This document shows positions 16,686-24,630 of a stretch of DNA of 64,000 nucleotides, one piece after another. Origin of the DNA: Flagellimonas alvinocaridis (GTDB taxonomy: Bacteria; Bacteroidota; Bacteroidia; Flavobacteriales; Flavobacteriaceae); NCBI RefSeq assembly GCF_004916895.1, contig NZ_SNTZ01000002.1, positions 310,001 to 374,000 of the forward strand, written 5' to 3'. Below the pieces are notes generated by a model. That model was not told where the DNA came from. It saw only the letters and a list, made by a program, of their open reading frames with translations, and did not search any database. Each line of letters opens with the position of its first letter. Position 1 is the stretch's first letter. A program made the position numbers and the translations under genes.

Positions 16686-18263
16686 TTATTCCTCTTTCCA
16701 ATCCACCAATTTGGTGGGATAATATGCTACTTGTTTCTTGTTGAGGTACGCTACCTGTTGTGCCAAGCGTTGTCTGTAGTCTTCCCAATTGCAGTGCTCT
16801 GCGGGGGACCAGCCCAATTCGGCGTATCCAATGGCTCGTGGAAAGGCCAAGTACTCCATTTCGGTACTATTGCTTATGGTCTCTGACCAAAGTGGTGCTT
16901 CAATACCCAAAATGCTTTCCCTGGGCAACCCTTCAATATAAGTTTCGGGATTCCAGTTGTAAGCTTCATCAACAGGAATATACGCGGCCCAGTGCAATCC
17001 AAATTTGGAAAGTGAATCATACTGCATATCCAAATAGGCTTTTTCCGCTGGGGATAGAATGATTTTGGAACCATCTTGTGCGGCCTTGGTGGCATATTTT
17101 GCCTCGTTCCAAAGTTGAAGCACACTGGAAGAGCTAATGTCAGCTTGGGCCACTTCGTTCCATCCCACCATTTGTTTGCCGTGTTTTTGGATGATTTTCT
17201 CTACCTTTTCCACAAAGAGGATGTAATCACTTTTCTTGGTAACATGGCTTTCATCACCTCCCATGTGGAAGTATGGGCCAGGAGTCAGTTCAACAATCTC
17301 ACCGATTACATCATCCAAAAAACTGTACACGGTGTCCTTTTGGGCATCAAAGGTGCTAAAGCCCACTTGGGTCCCCGTGTAGGTTTTCAAAGGTTTTCCG
17401 TTACCGTTCAAGAACGGATAGCTTACCGATGCAGCATTGGTGTGTCCGGGCATATCCACTTCGGGAACTATGGTGATGTGTCTATCTGCGGCATAGGCCA
17501 CAAGCTCCTTATACTCTTCTTGGGTATAAAAACCGCCTTTACCACCACCGACTTCAAATTCACCACCCACTTCGGTCAATTTGGGCCAGGATTTGATTTC
17601 CAAACGCCATCCTTGGTCATCGGTCAGGTGCAAGTGTAGGGTGTTGTACTTGTAATAGGCCAAAATGTCAAGGTATTTCTTTACTTCGTCCAAAGTGAAG
17701 AAGTGTCTGGCCACATCCAACATGGCCCCTCGGTATTCAAACTTTGGACTGTCCACAATTTGTCCCGAAGGGATGGGCCAAAGGGCATGGTCCGTCAGGG
17801 TATCGTTGCTTTTTTCAGGGATGAGCTGTCGCAAGGTCTGTATTCCCCTAAAAGCTCCTGCCGCGGTTTTGGCATTCAACAGGATGGAATCTTTTTTAAT
17901 GTCCAATTGATAAGATTCCGCTGTTTCCAAGCTCGCATCATCGGCCAAATTGATATAGATAAACCGTTCCACGGATTTTGAATCATCCGAGGAATTTACG
18001 GCAAGATCCAATCCAGTGGACCATTTAATTTTTTCGGAAAGGAACTGACCTACTTTTTCAAGTTTTGGATCTGTTGTAGAAGTATAAATGGCCGTATTTT
18101 GGTCCAATCCAAAAGCGCTGTGCGTTGCAACTGTTTTTACAGGTTTCGGAATTAAAGGGGCGGCCCCCAAATCGGTCTTTGGAAAATTGATTTCTGGCTT
18201 GGCCGGCTGGCAGGCGGCCATGGCAATCAATACCAAAAAAGCTACTGAAATTCTGGATATCAT
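16686..18263 (-). CDS. Beta-N-acetylhexosaminidase, GH20 lipoprotein
   Basis: A 525-residue exported glycosidase. A lipobox around Cys18 (AMAAC) predicts outer-membrane or periplasmic anchoring. Residues ~30-165 form the GH20b domain. The TIM barrel follows with LHLHLTDDQGWRLEI at ~209-223, PEVDMPGHTNA at 267-277 and the catalytic Asp-Glu pair in HMGGDESH (D337, E338). It removes terminal GlcNAc/GalNAc by substrate-assisted catalysis. It lies 2 bp after an SGNH esterase gene, forming a three-gene secreted operon. Confidence 0.94.
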   Translation of the reverse strand: MISRISVAFLVLIAMAACQPAKPEINFPKTDLGAAPLIPKPVKTVATHSAFGLDQNTAIYTSTTDPKLEKVGQFLSEKIKWSTGLDLAVNSSDDSKSVERFIYINLADDASLETAESYQLDIKKDSILLNAKTAAGAFRGIQTLRQLIPEKSNDTLTDHALWPIPSGQIVDSPKFEYRGAMLDVARHFFTLDEVKKYLDILAYYKYNTLHLHLTDDQGWRLEIKSWPKLTEVGGEFEVGGGKGGFYTQEEYKELVAYAADRHITIVPEVDMPGHTNAASVSYPFLNGNGKPLKTYTGTQVGFSTFDAQKDTVYSFLDDVIGEIVELTPGPYFHMGGDESHVTKKSDYILFVEKVEKIIQKHGKQMVGWNEVAQADISSSSVLQLWNEAKYATKAAQDGSKIILSPAEKAYLDMQYDSLSKFGLHWAAYIPVDEAYNWNPETYIEGLPRESILGIEAPLWSETISNSTEMEYLAFPRAIGYAELGWSPAEHCNWEDYRQRLAQQVAYLNKKQVAYYPTKLVDWKEE

Positions 18264-18265
18264 AA

Positions 18266-18928
18266 TTAGTTAGGGTTTGTATTAAGGTTGATATAATCTT
18301 TGAGGGTTTGCTGCCAAATGTCGTACCCCTTTTTGTTCATGTGCAATCCATCTTCAATGAAGATGTCATCCATTACTTTTCTGTGGTTTAGCATAGGAGT
18401 CCATACATCCACAAATTCAACACCATCGGTCTTTGCGGCCAATCTGCTGAGTTTTCTGTTCAAACGTTTGTACTTACGTCTCAAATGCCACCGGGAAATG
18501 CTCGGCTTGGCCGAAATCAACACAATTTCCATTTGGGGCCTCTCCTGTTGTAGGGTATGCAGGATTTCCTCCGAGAGTTTTAGGATGGCCCTTGGTCTTT
18601 TTTTGGCACTGATATCGTTGTCTCCTTCATAAATGAACACCTTTACAGGCTCATAATCCAATATTAACTCATCCAAATAGTGTTGAAGATCGGAAAATTC
18701 AGAGCCGCCAAATCCGTTGTTTAGAATTTGATAATCGGGAAACCGTTGTTGTACATCTTTCCACATGCGTACGCTGGAACTGCCTGTGAAGACCAAGGTG
18801 GGTTTTGTGGCATCCCAAATGGAATCATTGTTTTTCTGGATTGTTTCCACTTCTTTTTGATAGCGTTGGATGTCTTGGGCATGCGGTAAAAAGGGGAGTA
18901 ATAATATTGGTAGGAGTAATTTATTCAT
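18266..18928 (-). CDS. Secreted SGNH/GDSL-family esterase
   Basis: A 220-residue protein with a signal peptide (NKLLLPILLLPFLPHAQ). It has SGNH blocks: FTGSSSVRMW with the nucleophile Ser (block I), NNGFGGSEFSD (block II Gly), YEGDNDIS (block III Asn) and EDGLHMNKKGY with the catalytic Asp/His (block V). The family deacylates glycans and lipids; near GH20 and another esterase, a carbohydrate O-acetyl esterase is the most likely role (inference). Gaps of 2 and 9 bp to its neighbours indicate an operon. Confidence 0.87.
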   Translation of the reverse strand: MNKLLLPILLLPFLPHAQDIQRYQKEVETIQKNNDSIWDATKPTLVFTGSSSVRMWKDVQQRFPDYQILNNGFGGSEFSDLQHYLDELILDYEPVKVFIYEGDNDISAKKRPRAILKLSEEILHTLQQERPQMEIVLISAKPSISRWHLRRKYKRLNRKLSRLAAKTDGVEFVDVWTPMLNHRKVMDDIFIEDGLHMNKKGYDIWQQTLKDYINLNTNPN

Positions 18929-18937
18929 TGGAGTGAT

Positions 18938-19813
18938 TTAATTAGTGCTGACAAGATTTTGGGCAAGGCTCCATTCGTAAAACCGTTCGATCCAAGTATC
19001 GGAGGGAAGTCCTTGTTTCCGCATTCCAAAGCCATGACCTCCTTTGCTGTACAGGTGCAGTGCAACTGGTTTCCCCGCTTTGTGCCATGAGGAATATAGT
19101 TCTATGCTCCCTGTGGCCAATCCCAGAGGGTCGTCCGTGGCGCAAATAAGAAACATGGGAGGGGCGTCTGTCTTGGGTTCTTGAACCGGTATTACATAAG
19201 ACCAATAGTATACGGGAACCAGAAAATTGGGTTTGCTTTCAGGGGTGTAGTTGTATCCCACGCCAACCGTTACGGCTCCTCCGGCAGAAAATCCCATAAA
19301 ACCAATCTTATCGGGGTCAATACCATAATCGGCAGCATTTTCACGAACATATTTTATGGCATTCAGGCCATCTTGAATAGAATAGGGGAGTACCTTTCCA
19401 GCTTCAATCCCAATTTTATCGGGGTCACTGTTTGAAAGCTCTTCGATTTCGGCAACACCATCGTTGCCGGTGGGAACCAATCTATACTTTAAAACAAAAG
19501 CAGTGATACCTTTCTCGTTAAGCCATTGGGCCACTTGGCTACCTTCGGTGGTGGTGCTCAAGGCATACAATCCACCTCCAGGAGCCACAATTACCGCAGT
19601 TCCGGTATTGGTTCCCTCTCTGGGTCGGAGCACCTGCATGGTGGGTTCAGATACGTTGGTGGTAACATGAGCTTGCCAAATTTCTGAGAAGTATTCCGAT
19701 TCAGGAGAGCTCCATTCCACGGGAGGATTACCATCTTTGGGCAGTTTGATGATCTCTTGTGCCGATATTGCTACGGATAGGAAAAAAGTTCCGAGCAAGA
19801 ATATTGGTTTCAT
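18938..19813 (-). CDS. Secreted alpha/beta-hydrolase, acetyl-xylan-esterase-like
   Basis: A 291-residue exported hydrolase. The signal peptide is KPIFLLGTFFLSVAISAQ. Oxyanion motif APGGGLYALS, nucleophile GFSAGG and a C-terminal histidine in SKGGHGFGM match the BD-FAE/acetylesterase type. An in-frame ATG 9 bp upstream at 19822 would fall at the transcription start implied by the -7 box at 19828-19835, so the second ATG is used. It is the first gene of the esterase-esterase-GH20 operon. Substrate inferred as an O-acetylated polysaccharide. Confidence 0.87.
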   Translation of the reverse strand: MKPIFLLGTFFLSVAISAQEIIKLPKDGNPPVEWSSPESEYFSEIWQAHVTTNVSEPTMQVLRPREGTNTGTAVIVAPGGGLYALSTTTEGSQVAQWLNEKGITAFVLKYRLVPTGNDGVAEIEELSNSDPDKIGIEAGKVLPYSIQDGLNAIKYVRENAADYGIDPDKIGFMGFSAGGAVTVGVGYNYTPESKPNFLVPVYYWSYVIPVQEPKTDAPPMFLICATDDPLGLATGSIELYSSWHKAGKPVALHLYSKGGHGFGMRKQGLPSDTWIERFYEWSLAQNLVSTN

Positions 19814-19827
19814 GCTTGCCATTTTTT

Positions 19828-19835
19828 CAAAAATA
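19828..19835 (-). promoter_or_regulatory. -7 promoter box of the esterase/GH20 operon
   Basis: TATTTTTG on the minus strand just before the acetylesterase gene; predicted transcription start near 19822. This leaves a leader of roughly 9 bases to the ATG at 19813. Confidence 0.45.
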
Positions 19836-19954
19836 CGATTTTCACCCTAGCACCCCCTTATGTTTTTCGCAACTATTTTGATGAATGTTGAAAAATAAGG
19901 GAAAGTCTTTATAAATATGCCAACAATTCGAGGTGCGCCTTTTTCATGTCTTTG

Positions 19955-19962
19955 TATTTTTG
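19955..19962 (+). promoter_or_regulatory. -7 promoter box of mazG-sulfatase
   Basis: TATTTTTG lying 15 bp upstream of the mazG ATG at 19978. It rules out the earlier GTG at 19933 as start, since that codon lies upstream of the promoter. Confidence 0.5.
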
Positions 19963-19977
19963 GACAAAACCCAATGC

Positions 19978-20763
19978 ATGAATACGAGAACTGAACAGTT
20001 GGCCGCTTTTGATCGTCTTTTGACCATTATGGATGAGTTGAGGGCCCAATGTCCATGGGATAAAAAGCAAACCATGCAAACCTTGCGCCATCTCACTATA
20101 GAAGAAACCTATGAGTTGGGTGATGCCATTTTGGACAATGACCTGGAAGAAGTCAAAAAGGAATTGGGCGATTTGTTGTTGCATATTGTGTTTTATGCCA
20201 AAATAGGTTCGGAAACCCAAAACTTTGACATTGCCGATGTGGCCAATGGTATCTGCGAGAAGTTGATCAACCGCCATCCTCATATCTATGGCGACGTAAT
20301 TGTTGAGAATGAAGAAGAGGTGAAACAGAATTGGGAGAACATCAAACTCAAGGAAGGAAAAAAAAGTGTGCTTGAAGGGGTCCCCAATAGCCTTCCAGCA
20401 TTGGTCAAGGCCAACAGAATACAGGAGAAAGTGGCTGGAGTTGGATTCGATTGGGAGCAACCGGAACAGGTGTTTGAAAAACTACAGGAAGAATTGGGTG
20501 AATTACAGGAAGAAATTAAATCCAACAATACTGACCAAATGGAATCCGAATTTGGGGACGTGTTTTTTTCTATGGTCAATTACGCCCGATTTTTGGGAGT
20601 GAATCCCGAGAATGCCCTGGAGCGGACCAATAAAAAGTTTATAAATCGCTTTCAATTTTTAGAGGGGAAAGCCAAAGAAAAGGGAAAGACCCTGAAAGAA
20701 ATGACCTTGGCCGAGATGGATGTATTTTGGGAAGAGGCTAAGAAAATAGATAAACCACAATGA
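19978..20763 (+). CDS. mazG: Nucleoside triphosphate pyrophosphohydrolase MazG
   Basis: A 261-residue all-alpha NTP pyrophosphohydrolase with two tandem MazG domains. The first carries CPWDKKQTMQTLRHLTIEE and ELGDLLLHIVFYAK. The second has ELGELQEEI and EFGDVFFSMVNYAR. The E-x-x-E and E-x-x-D metal sites are visible in both. It hydrolyses (d)NTPs to monophosphates and is a house-cleaning enzyme. The stop codon overlaps the sulfatase start (ATGA), implying translational coupling to an unrelated exported enzyme. Confidence 0.93.
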   Translation: MNTRTEQLAAFDRLLTIMDELRAQCPWDKKQTMQTLRHLTIEETYELGDAILDNDLEEVKKELGDLLLHIVFYAKIGSETQNFDIADVANGICEKLINRHPHIYGDVIVENEEEVKQNWENIKLKEGKKSVLEGVPNSLPALVKANRIQEKVAGVGFDWEQPEQVFEKLQEELGELQEEIKSNNTDQMESEFGDVFFSMVNYARFLGVNPENALERTNKKFINRFQFLEGKAKEKGKTLKEMTLAEMDVFWEEAKKIDKPQ

Positions 20764-22343
20764 ATATGATACAGACCAACCGTTTACAAAAAATTGCAAT
20801 ACTTTCCCTGCTGATGGCAGTGGCATGGAGCTGCAAGACCAAAGAAGAGCCCAAAGTGGAGGAAAAACCCAACATCCTCTTCATTCTTTCCGATGACCAT
20901 ACCTCACAAGCCTGGGGGATTTATGGGGGTATTTTGGAAGAGTATGTGCAGAACAAGAATATTCAACGATTGGCTAATGAAGGGGCTGTTCTTAATAATG
21001 CTTTTTGTACCAATTCTATCTGTAGTCCTAGTAGGGCTACCATTCTTACAGGTCAATATAGTAATGTAAATCAAGTGTACACTTTGCGAGAACCGCTTCC
21101 GGTAGGACATCCCAATGTGGCAAAAACGTTTGGTGAGGCCGGGTATCAAACCGCGGTGATAGGCAAGTGGCATTTGTTTAGACAGCCCGAAGGCTTTGAC
21201 CATTTTGAGGTTTTGCCGGGACAAGGAGTTTATGTGAATCCAATCTTGAAAACCAAAGATAATTGGGTAGATGGTGCTGATGGCACCCAAGGGAAACAAT
21301 ACGAAGGCTTTTCCACAGATGTCATCACCGATTTAACCATTGAACATTTGAAGAACAGAAACAAGGACAAACCTTTTTTAATGTTCACCCATTTTAAGGC
21401 CACACATGAGCCTTTTGATTATCCGGAACGATTTGCAGATTTGTATGTGGATGAAGAAATCCCAGAGCCCGAATCTTTACTGGATTTTGGCCCTGAAAGC
21501 ACTGGAAGGACATTCAATGGACAAATTTTGGAGCGCTTGGCCGACCGTTGGCAAGCCGCAACCGAAAGGCCGGATGAGTTTTGGACCTATTATCCGGGGT
21601 TACCTTACCCCTTGGATGGCTTGGACAGTGTTCAGAAACGTAAAAAAATCTACCAAAAATTGGTTAAGGATTTTATGCGTAGTGGTGCTGCCATTGATGA
21701 TAATATAGGTAGACTGCTTGATTTCTTGGAAGAAGAAGGTCTGGCCGATAACACCGTGGTAGTTTATACCGCAGATCAAGGCTATTTTCTGGGCGAACAT
21801 GGCTTTTTTGATAAACGTTTGATCTACGAGGAATCCCTAAGAATGCCCTTCGTAATCCGCTATCCCAAGGAAATCAAAGGTGGGCAGCGTATAGATGATA
21901 TCATTCTAAATATTGATTTTCCAGCATTGATGGCAGACTATGCAGGAATAGAAAAACCGTCTTACATGCAAGGGAGAAGTTTTCGGAAAATCCTAAACGG
22001 AAACACTCCCGCCGATTGGAGAAAGCAAATGTATTACCGCTATTGGTTACATGAACCTAAAAGACCTGCTCACTTTGGGGTAAGGAACCATCGATACAAA
22101 TTGGCATTTTTCTACGGACAGGGATTGGAGCGAAGCGGAGCTTCGTCCGAAGCCACAGACCCACAATGGGAATTCTATGATTTGGAAAACGACCCCAAGG
22201 AACTCCACAATGCTTACGCAGATCCAAAGTATGCCGATATTATTTCGGAAATGAAAAAAGCCATAGTGGAAGAACGCCAGAAGTATGGCGATACCGATGA
22301 GAATTTCCCAGAGATGCAATCCATTTTGGAAGAAGCATTTTAG
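20760..22343 (+). CDS. Exported sulfatase, S1 family lipoprotein
   Basis: A 527-residue type I sulfatase. A lipobox at Cys25 (VAWSC) predicts lipid anchoring. Metal-binding aspartates are in LSDDHTS at 44-50. The formylglycine motif CSPSR is at 88-92 (C-x-P-S-R, the Cys type needing maturation), followed by ATILTG. IGKWHL and TADQGYFLGEHG complete the active site. It desulfates a polysaccharide; the exact S1 subfamily cannot be assigned. No formylglycine-generating or anaerobic maturase gene is in the window. It overlaps mazG by 4 bp. Confidence 0.93.
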   Translation: MNMIQTNRLQKIAILSLLMAVAWSCKTKEEPKVEEKPNILFILSDDHTSQAWGIYGGILEEYVQNKNIQRLANEGAVLNNAFCTNSICSPSRATILTGQYSNVNQVYTLREPLPVGHPNVAKTFGEAGYQTAVIGKWHLFRQPEGFDHFEVLPGQGVYVNPILKTKDNWVDGADGTQGKQYEGFSTDVITDLTIEHLKNRNKDKPFLMFTHFKATHEPFDYPERFADLYVDEEIPEPESLLDFGPESTGRTFNGQILERLADRWQAATERPDEFWTYYPGLPYPLDGLDSVQKRKKIYQKLVKDFMRSGAAIDDNIGRLLDFLEEEGLADNTVVVYTADQGYFLGEHGFFDKRLIYEESLRMPFVIRYPKEIKGGQRIDDIILNIDFPALMADYAGIEKPSYMQGRSFRKILNGNTPADWRKQMYYRYWLHEPKRPAHFGVRNHRYKLAFFYGQGLERSGASSEATDPQWEFYDLENDPKELHNAYADPKYADIISEMKKAIVEERQKYGDTDENFPEMQSILEEAF

Positions 22344-22399
22344 AAGCTTTTTCTAGAGATTTATCATTTTTTTAATTCGGTCAACCGTACCAAAGGTTC

Positions 22400-22407
22400 T
22401 ATATTTG
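22400..22407 (+). promoter_or_regulatory. -7 promoter box of the MATE gene
   Basis: TATATTTG, 15 bp before ATG 22423. An alternative TTG start at 22405 lies inside this box and is therefore unlikely. The -33 position reads TTCG, one base off. Confidence 0.5.
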
Positions 22408-22422
22408 TCGGTTCCAATTGTC

Positions 22423-23796
22423 ATGGCCATGTTTCAACGGTATACCAAGGAATTTGCATACAACCTTAAGCTCTCTTACCCTGTAATTTTGGGGATGCTG
22501 GGTCATACGTTTGTAGCTTTTGCTGACAATATCATGGTAGGCCAACTGGGAACTGCAGAGCTTGCAGCGGTATCATTGGGCAATAGTTTTGTGTTCATAG
22601 CCATGTCCTTGGGTATTGGTTTTTCAACAGCCATTACCCCCTTGGTGGCCGAAGCGGATGGAGCCAAAAATCAAGCAGATGGCAAAAGTGCCCTCAAACA
22701 CGGATTGGTCCTGTGCACCTTGTTGGGATTGTCCCTCTTTGGAATCATTCTGCTATGCAAGCCATTGATGCATTCCATGAAACAGCCCCCTGAAGTAGTG
22801 GAACTGGCCATACCTTATTTAGAACTGGTTGCCTTTTCATTGGTGCCTTTGGTCATGTTTCAGGCGTTTAAGCAATTCTCGGAAGGATTGTCACAGACCA
22901 AATACCCCATGTATGCCACCATTTTGGCCAATGTGGTGAATATCTCACTGAATTACCTATTGATTTTTGGTTCATTTGGATTTCCAAAGTTGGGAATCGT
23001 TGGAGCGGCGATTGGTACCTTGGCCTCACGATTTATCATGGTGGGGTACATCTGGTTTCTTTTGAAAAGGAAGGAGAAGTTTCAACCCTACGTGACCGGG
23101 TTCAACTTTAAGGTGATAGAGAAGAAGGTGATGAACAAAATCATCAGTCTTGGATTTCCATCGGCCATGCAGATGTTTTTTGAAGTGGCCATATTTACCG
23201 CTGCCATTTGGTTGAGTGGGGTGTTGGGCAAAAATGCCCAAGCAGCCAATCAGATAGCATTGAACCTGAGTAGTATGACCTTTATGGTGGGAATGGGACT
23301 CAGTGTGGCGGCCATGGTCCGTGTGGGCAATCAAAAGGGACTGCAAAACTTTAAGGAACTCAAAAGAATTGCCGAATCCATTTTTTTCCTCACCCTATTG
23401 TTGGAAATTGTTTTTGCCGCTCTCTTTTTGATCGGGAGACATTGGTTCCCTACCATTTATTTGGATGTGGACGACCTTGTCAACCAAATGGACAATACCG
23501 AAGTAATTATTATTGCTGCCAAGTTGTTGTTGGTAGCCGCATTTTTTCAAATTTCGGATGGTTTACAGGTCGTGGTCTTGGGTGCTTTAAGAGGACTGCA
23601 AGACGTAAAGATTCCTACCTTGATCACGTTTGTAGCCTATTGGTTGATCGGATTTCCCATTTGCTACTACTTGGGTCTGCACACCCATTTTAAAAGTACC
23701 GGTATTTGGTTAGGATTGCTGTCCGGGCTTACAGCTTCGGCGGTATTGTTGTATATTCGATTCATCTATTTGACCAAAAAATTGATACAGGACTGA
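22423..23796 (+). CDS. MATE family multidrug/Na+ efflux transporter
   Basis: A 457-residue protein with twelve hydrophobic segments and the two-fold MATE pattern. The N-half has SYPVILGMLGHTFVAFADNIMVGQLG, and a central charged loop lies around residues 215-240 (LKRKEKFQPY). The start could be 22423 or 22429; an upstream TTG is excluded by a promoter box. It may be cotranscribed with the 75-residue protein 36 bp downstream. The cargo is unknown. Confidence 0.92.
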   Translation: MAMFQRYTKEFAYNLKLSYPVILGMLGHTFVAFADNIMVGQLGTAELAAVSLGNSFVFIAMSLGIGFSTAITPLVAEADGAKNQADGKSALKHGLVLCTLLGLSLFGIILLCKPLMHSMKQPPEVVELAIPYLELVAFSLVPLVMFQAFKQFSEGLSQTKYPMYATILANVVNISLNYLLIFGSFGFPKLGIVGAAIGTLASRFIMVGYIWFLLKRKEKFQPYVTGFNFKVIEKKVMNKIISLGFPSAMQMFFEVAIFTAAIWLSGVLGKNAQAANQIALNLSSMTFMVGMGLSVAAMVRVGNQKGLQNFKELKRIAESIFFLTLLLEIVFAALFLIGRHWFPTIYLDVDDLVNQMDNTEVIIIAAKLLLVAAFFQISDGLQVVVLGALRGLQDVKIPTLITFVAYWLIGFPICYYLGLHTHFKSTGIWLGLLSGLTASAVLLYIRFIYLTKKLIQD

Positions 23797-23832
23797 TTCG
23801 GATTTTATTGACCGGATTTAAATCAAAAACAT

Positions 23833-24060
23833 ATGGAACTGCCCAAATTTCTTTTAGCGGACAACACGGATTATCCCGATGCGATATTTATCGTCCATAC
23901 CGAGTATCCACGGTTCATTATCAACCTGGAAAATGATGAAGTGGAATGGATGGAGGAATTTTCAAAAGAAGATGAAGCGGAGCTTGCTGATGAGGCTGAG
24001 GGCCTTATTGAAGCGGCAACGGCATTCTATGATCGCGAAGTTTCCCGATACGACGAGTAG
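23833..24060 (+). CDS. Small acidic conserved hypothetical protein
   Basis: A 75-residue soluble, strongly acidic protein (ELPKFLLADNTDYPDAIFIV at the start, many Glu/Asp in the C-half). It has no signal peptide, membrane segment or metal motif. It ends exactly where the PAP2 gene begins, which suggests a shared transcript. I recognise the pattern as a short family common in Flavobacteriia but not its function. Confidence 0.8.
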   Translation: MELPKFLLADNTDYPDAIFIVHTEYPRFIINLENDEVEWMEEFSKEDEAELADEAEGLIEAATAFYDREVSRYDE

Positions 24061-24630
24061 ATGCTGGACCAACTGCTGCAATACGATAAAGACCTTTTTC
24101 TCTTCCTCAACGGATTGGGGACCCCGACTTGGGACGGTTTTTGGATGTTCATGACCAAGACCAAGAATTCATTCCCTCTGTATGTACTGCTGCTCTATCT
24201 TTCCTATAAAAATTTTGGATGGAAAAAAACGGGTGTCATTTTGGTGAGTGTAGCCCTCTTGATTACCTGCACAGACCAACTATCCAATTTTTTTAAATAC
24301 GGCATAGGCCGTTTGCGACCTTGCCATGATCCGGAGATCAATGGGGTCATGCGTTTGGTGAAAAGTTATTGCGGAGGACAGTTTGGTTATTTTTCTGCCC
24401 ATGCCGCCAATTCTTTTGGGCCAGCCACTTTTTTCATGGTCCTGTTCTGTGGGAAGGTGAGATATATGGGATTCATCCTTATGATATGGGCCTGTTTGGT
24501 GGCTTATAGCCGAATTTATATTGGGGTGCATTTTCCCTTGGATGTGCTCACAGGGGCCATTGTAGGCCTGTTGTTCGGATGGTTGTTTGCCAAGTTGGCT
24601 ATATTTGCATTCCAAAAAACAGGGACATGA
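24061..24630 (+). CDS. PAP2-family membrane phosphatase
   Basis: A 189-residue membrane protein with the three PAP2 motifs: KYGIGRLRPCHDP (motif 1 around residue 80), SAHAANS (motif 2 with its His) and SRIYIGVHFPLDV (motif 3 with catalytic His and Asp). Family members dephosphorylate lipid phosphates or polyprenyl diphosphates, or act on lipid A. Its 4-bp overlap (ATGA) with the GT39 gene suggests a role in recycling or preparing the lipid-linked sugar carrier (inference). Confidence 0.9.
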   Translation: MLDQLLQYDKDLFLFLNGLGTPTWDGFWMFMTKTKNSFPLYVLLLYLSYKNFGWKKTGVILVSVALLITCTDQLSNFFKYGIGRLRPCHDPEINGVMRLVKSYCGGQFGYFSAHAANSFGPATFFMVLFCGKVRYMGFILMIWACLVAYSRIYIGVHFPLDVLTGAIVGLLFGWLFAKLAIFAFQKTGT

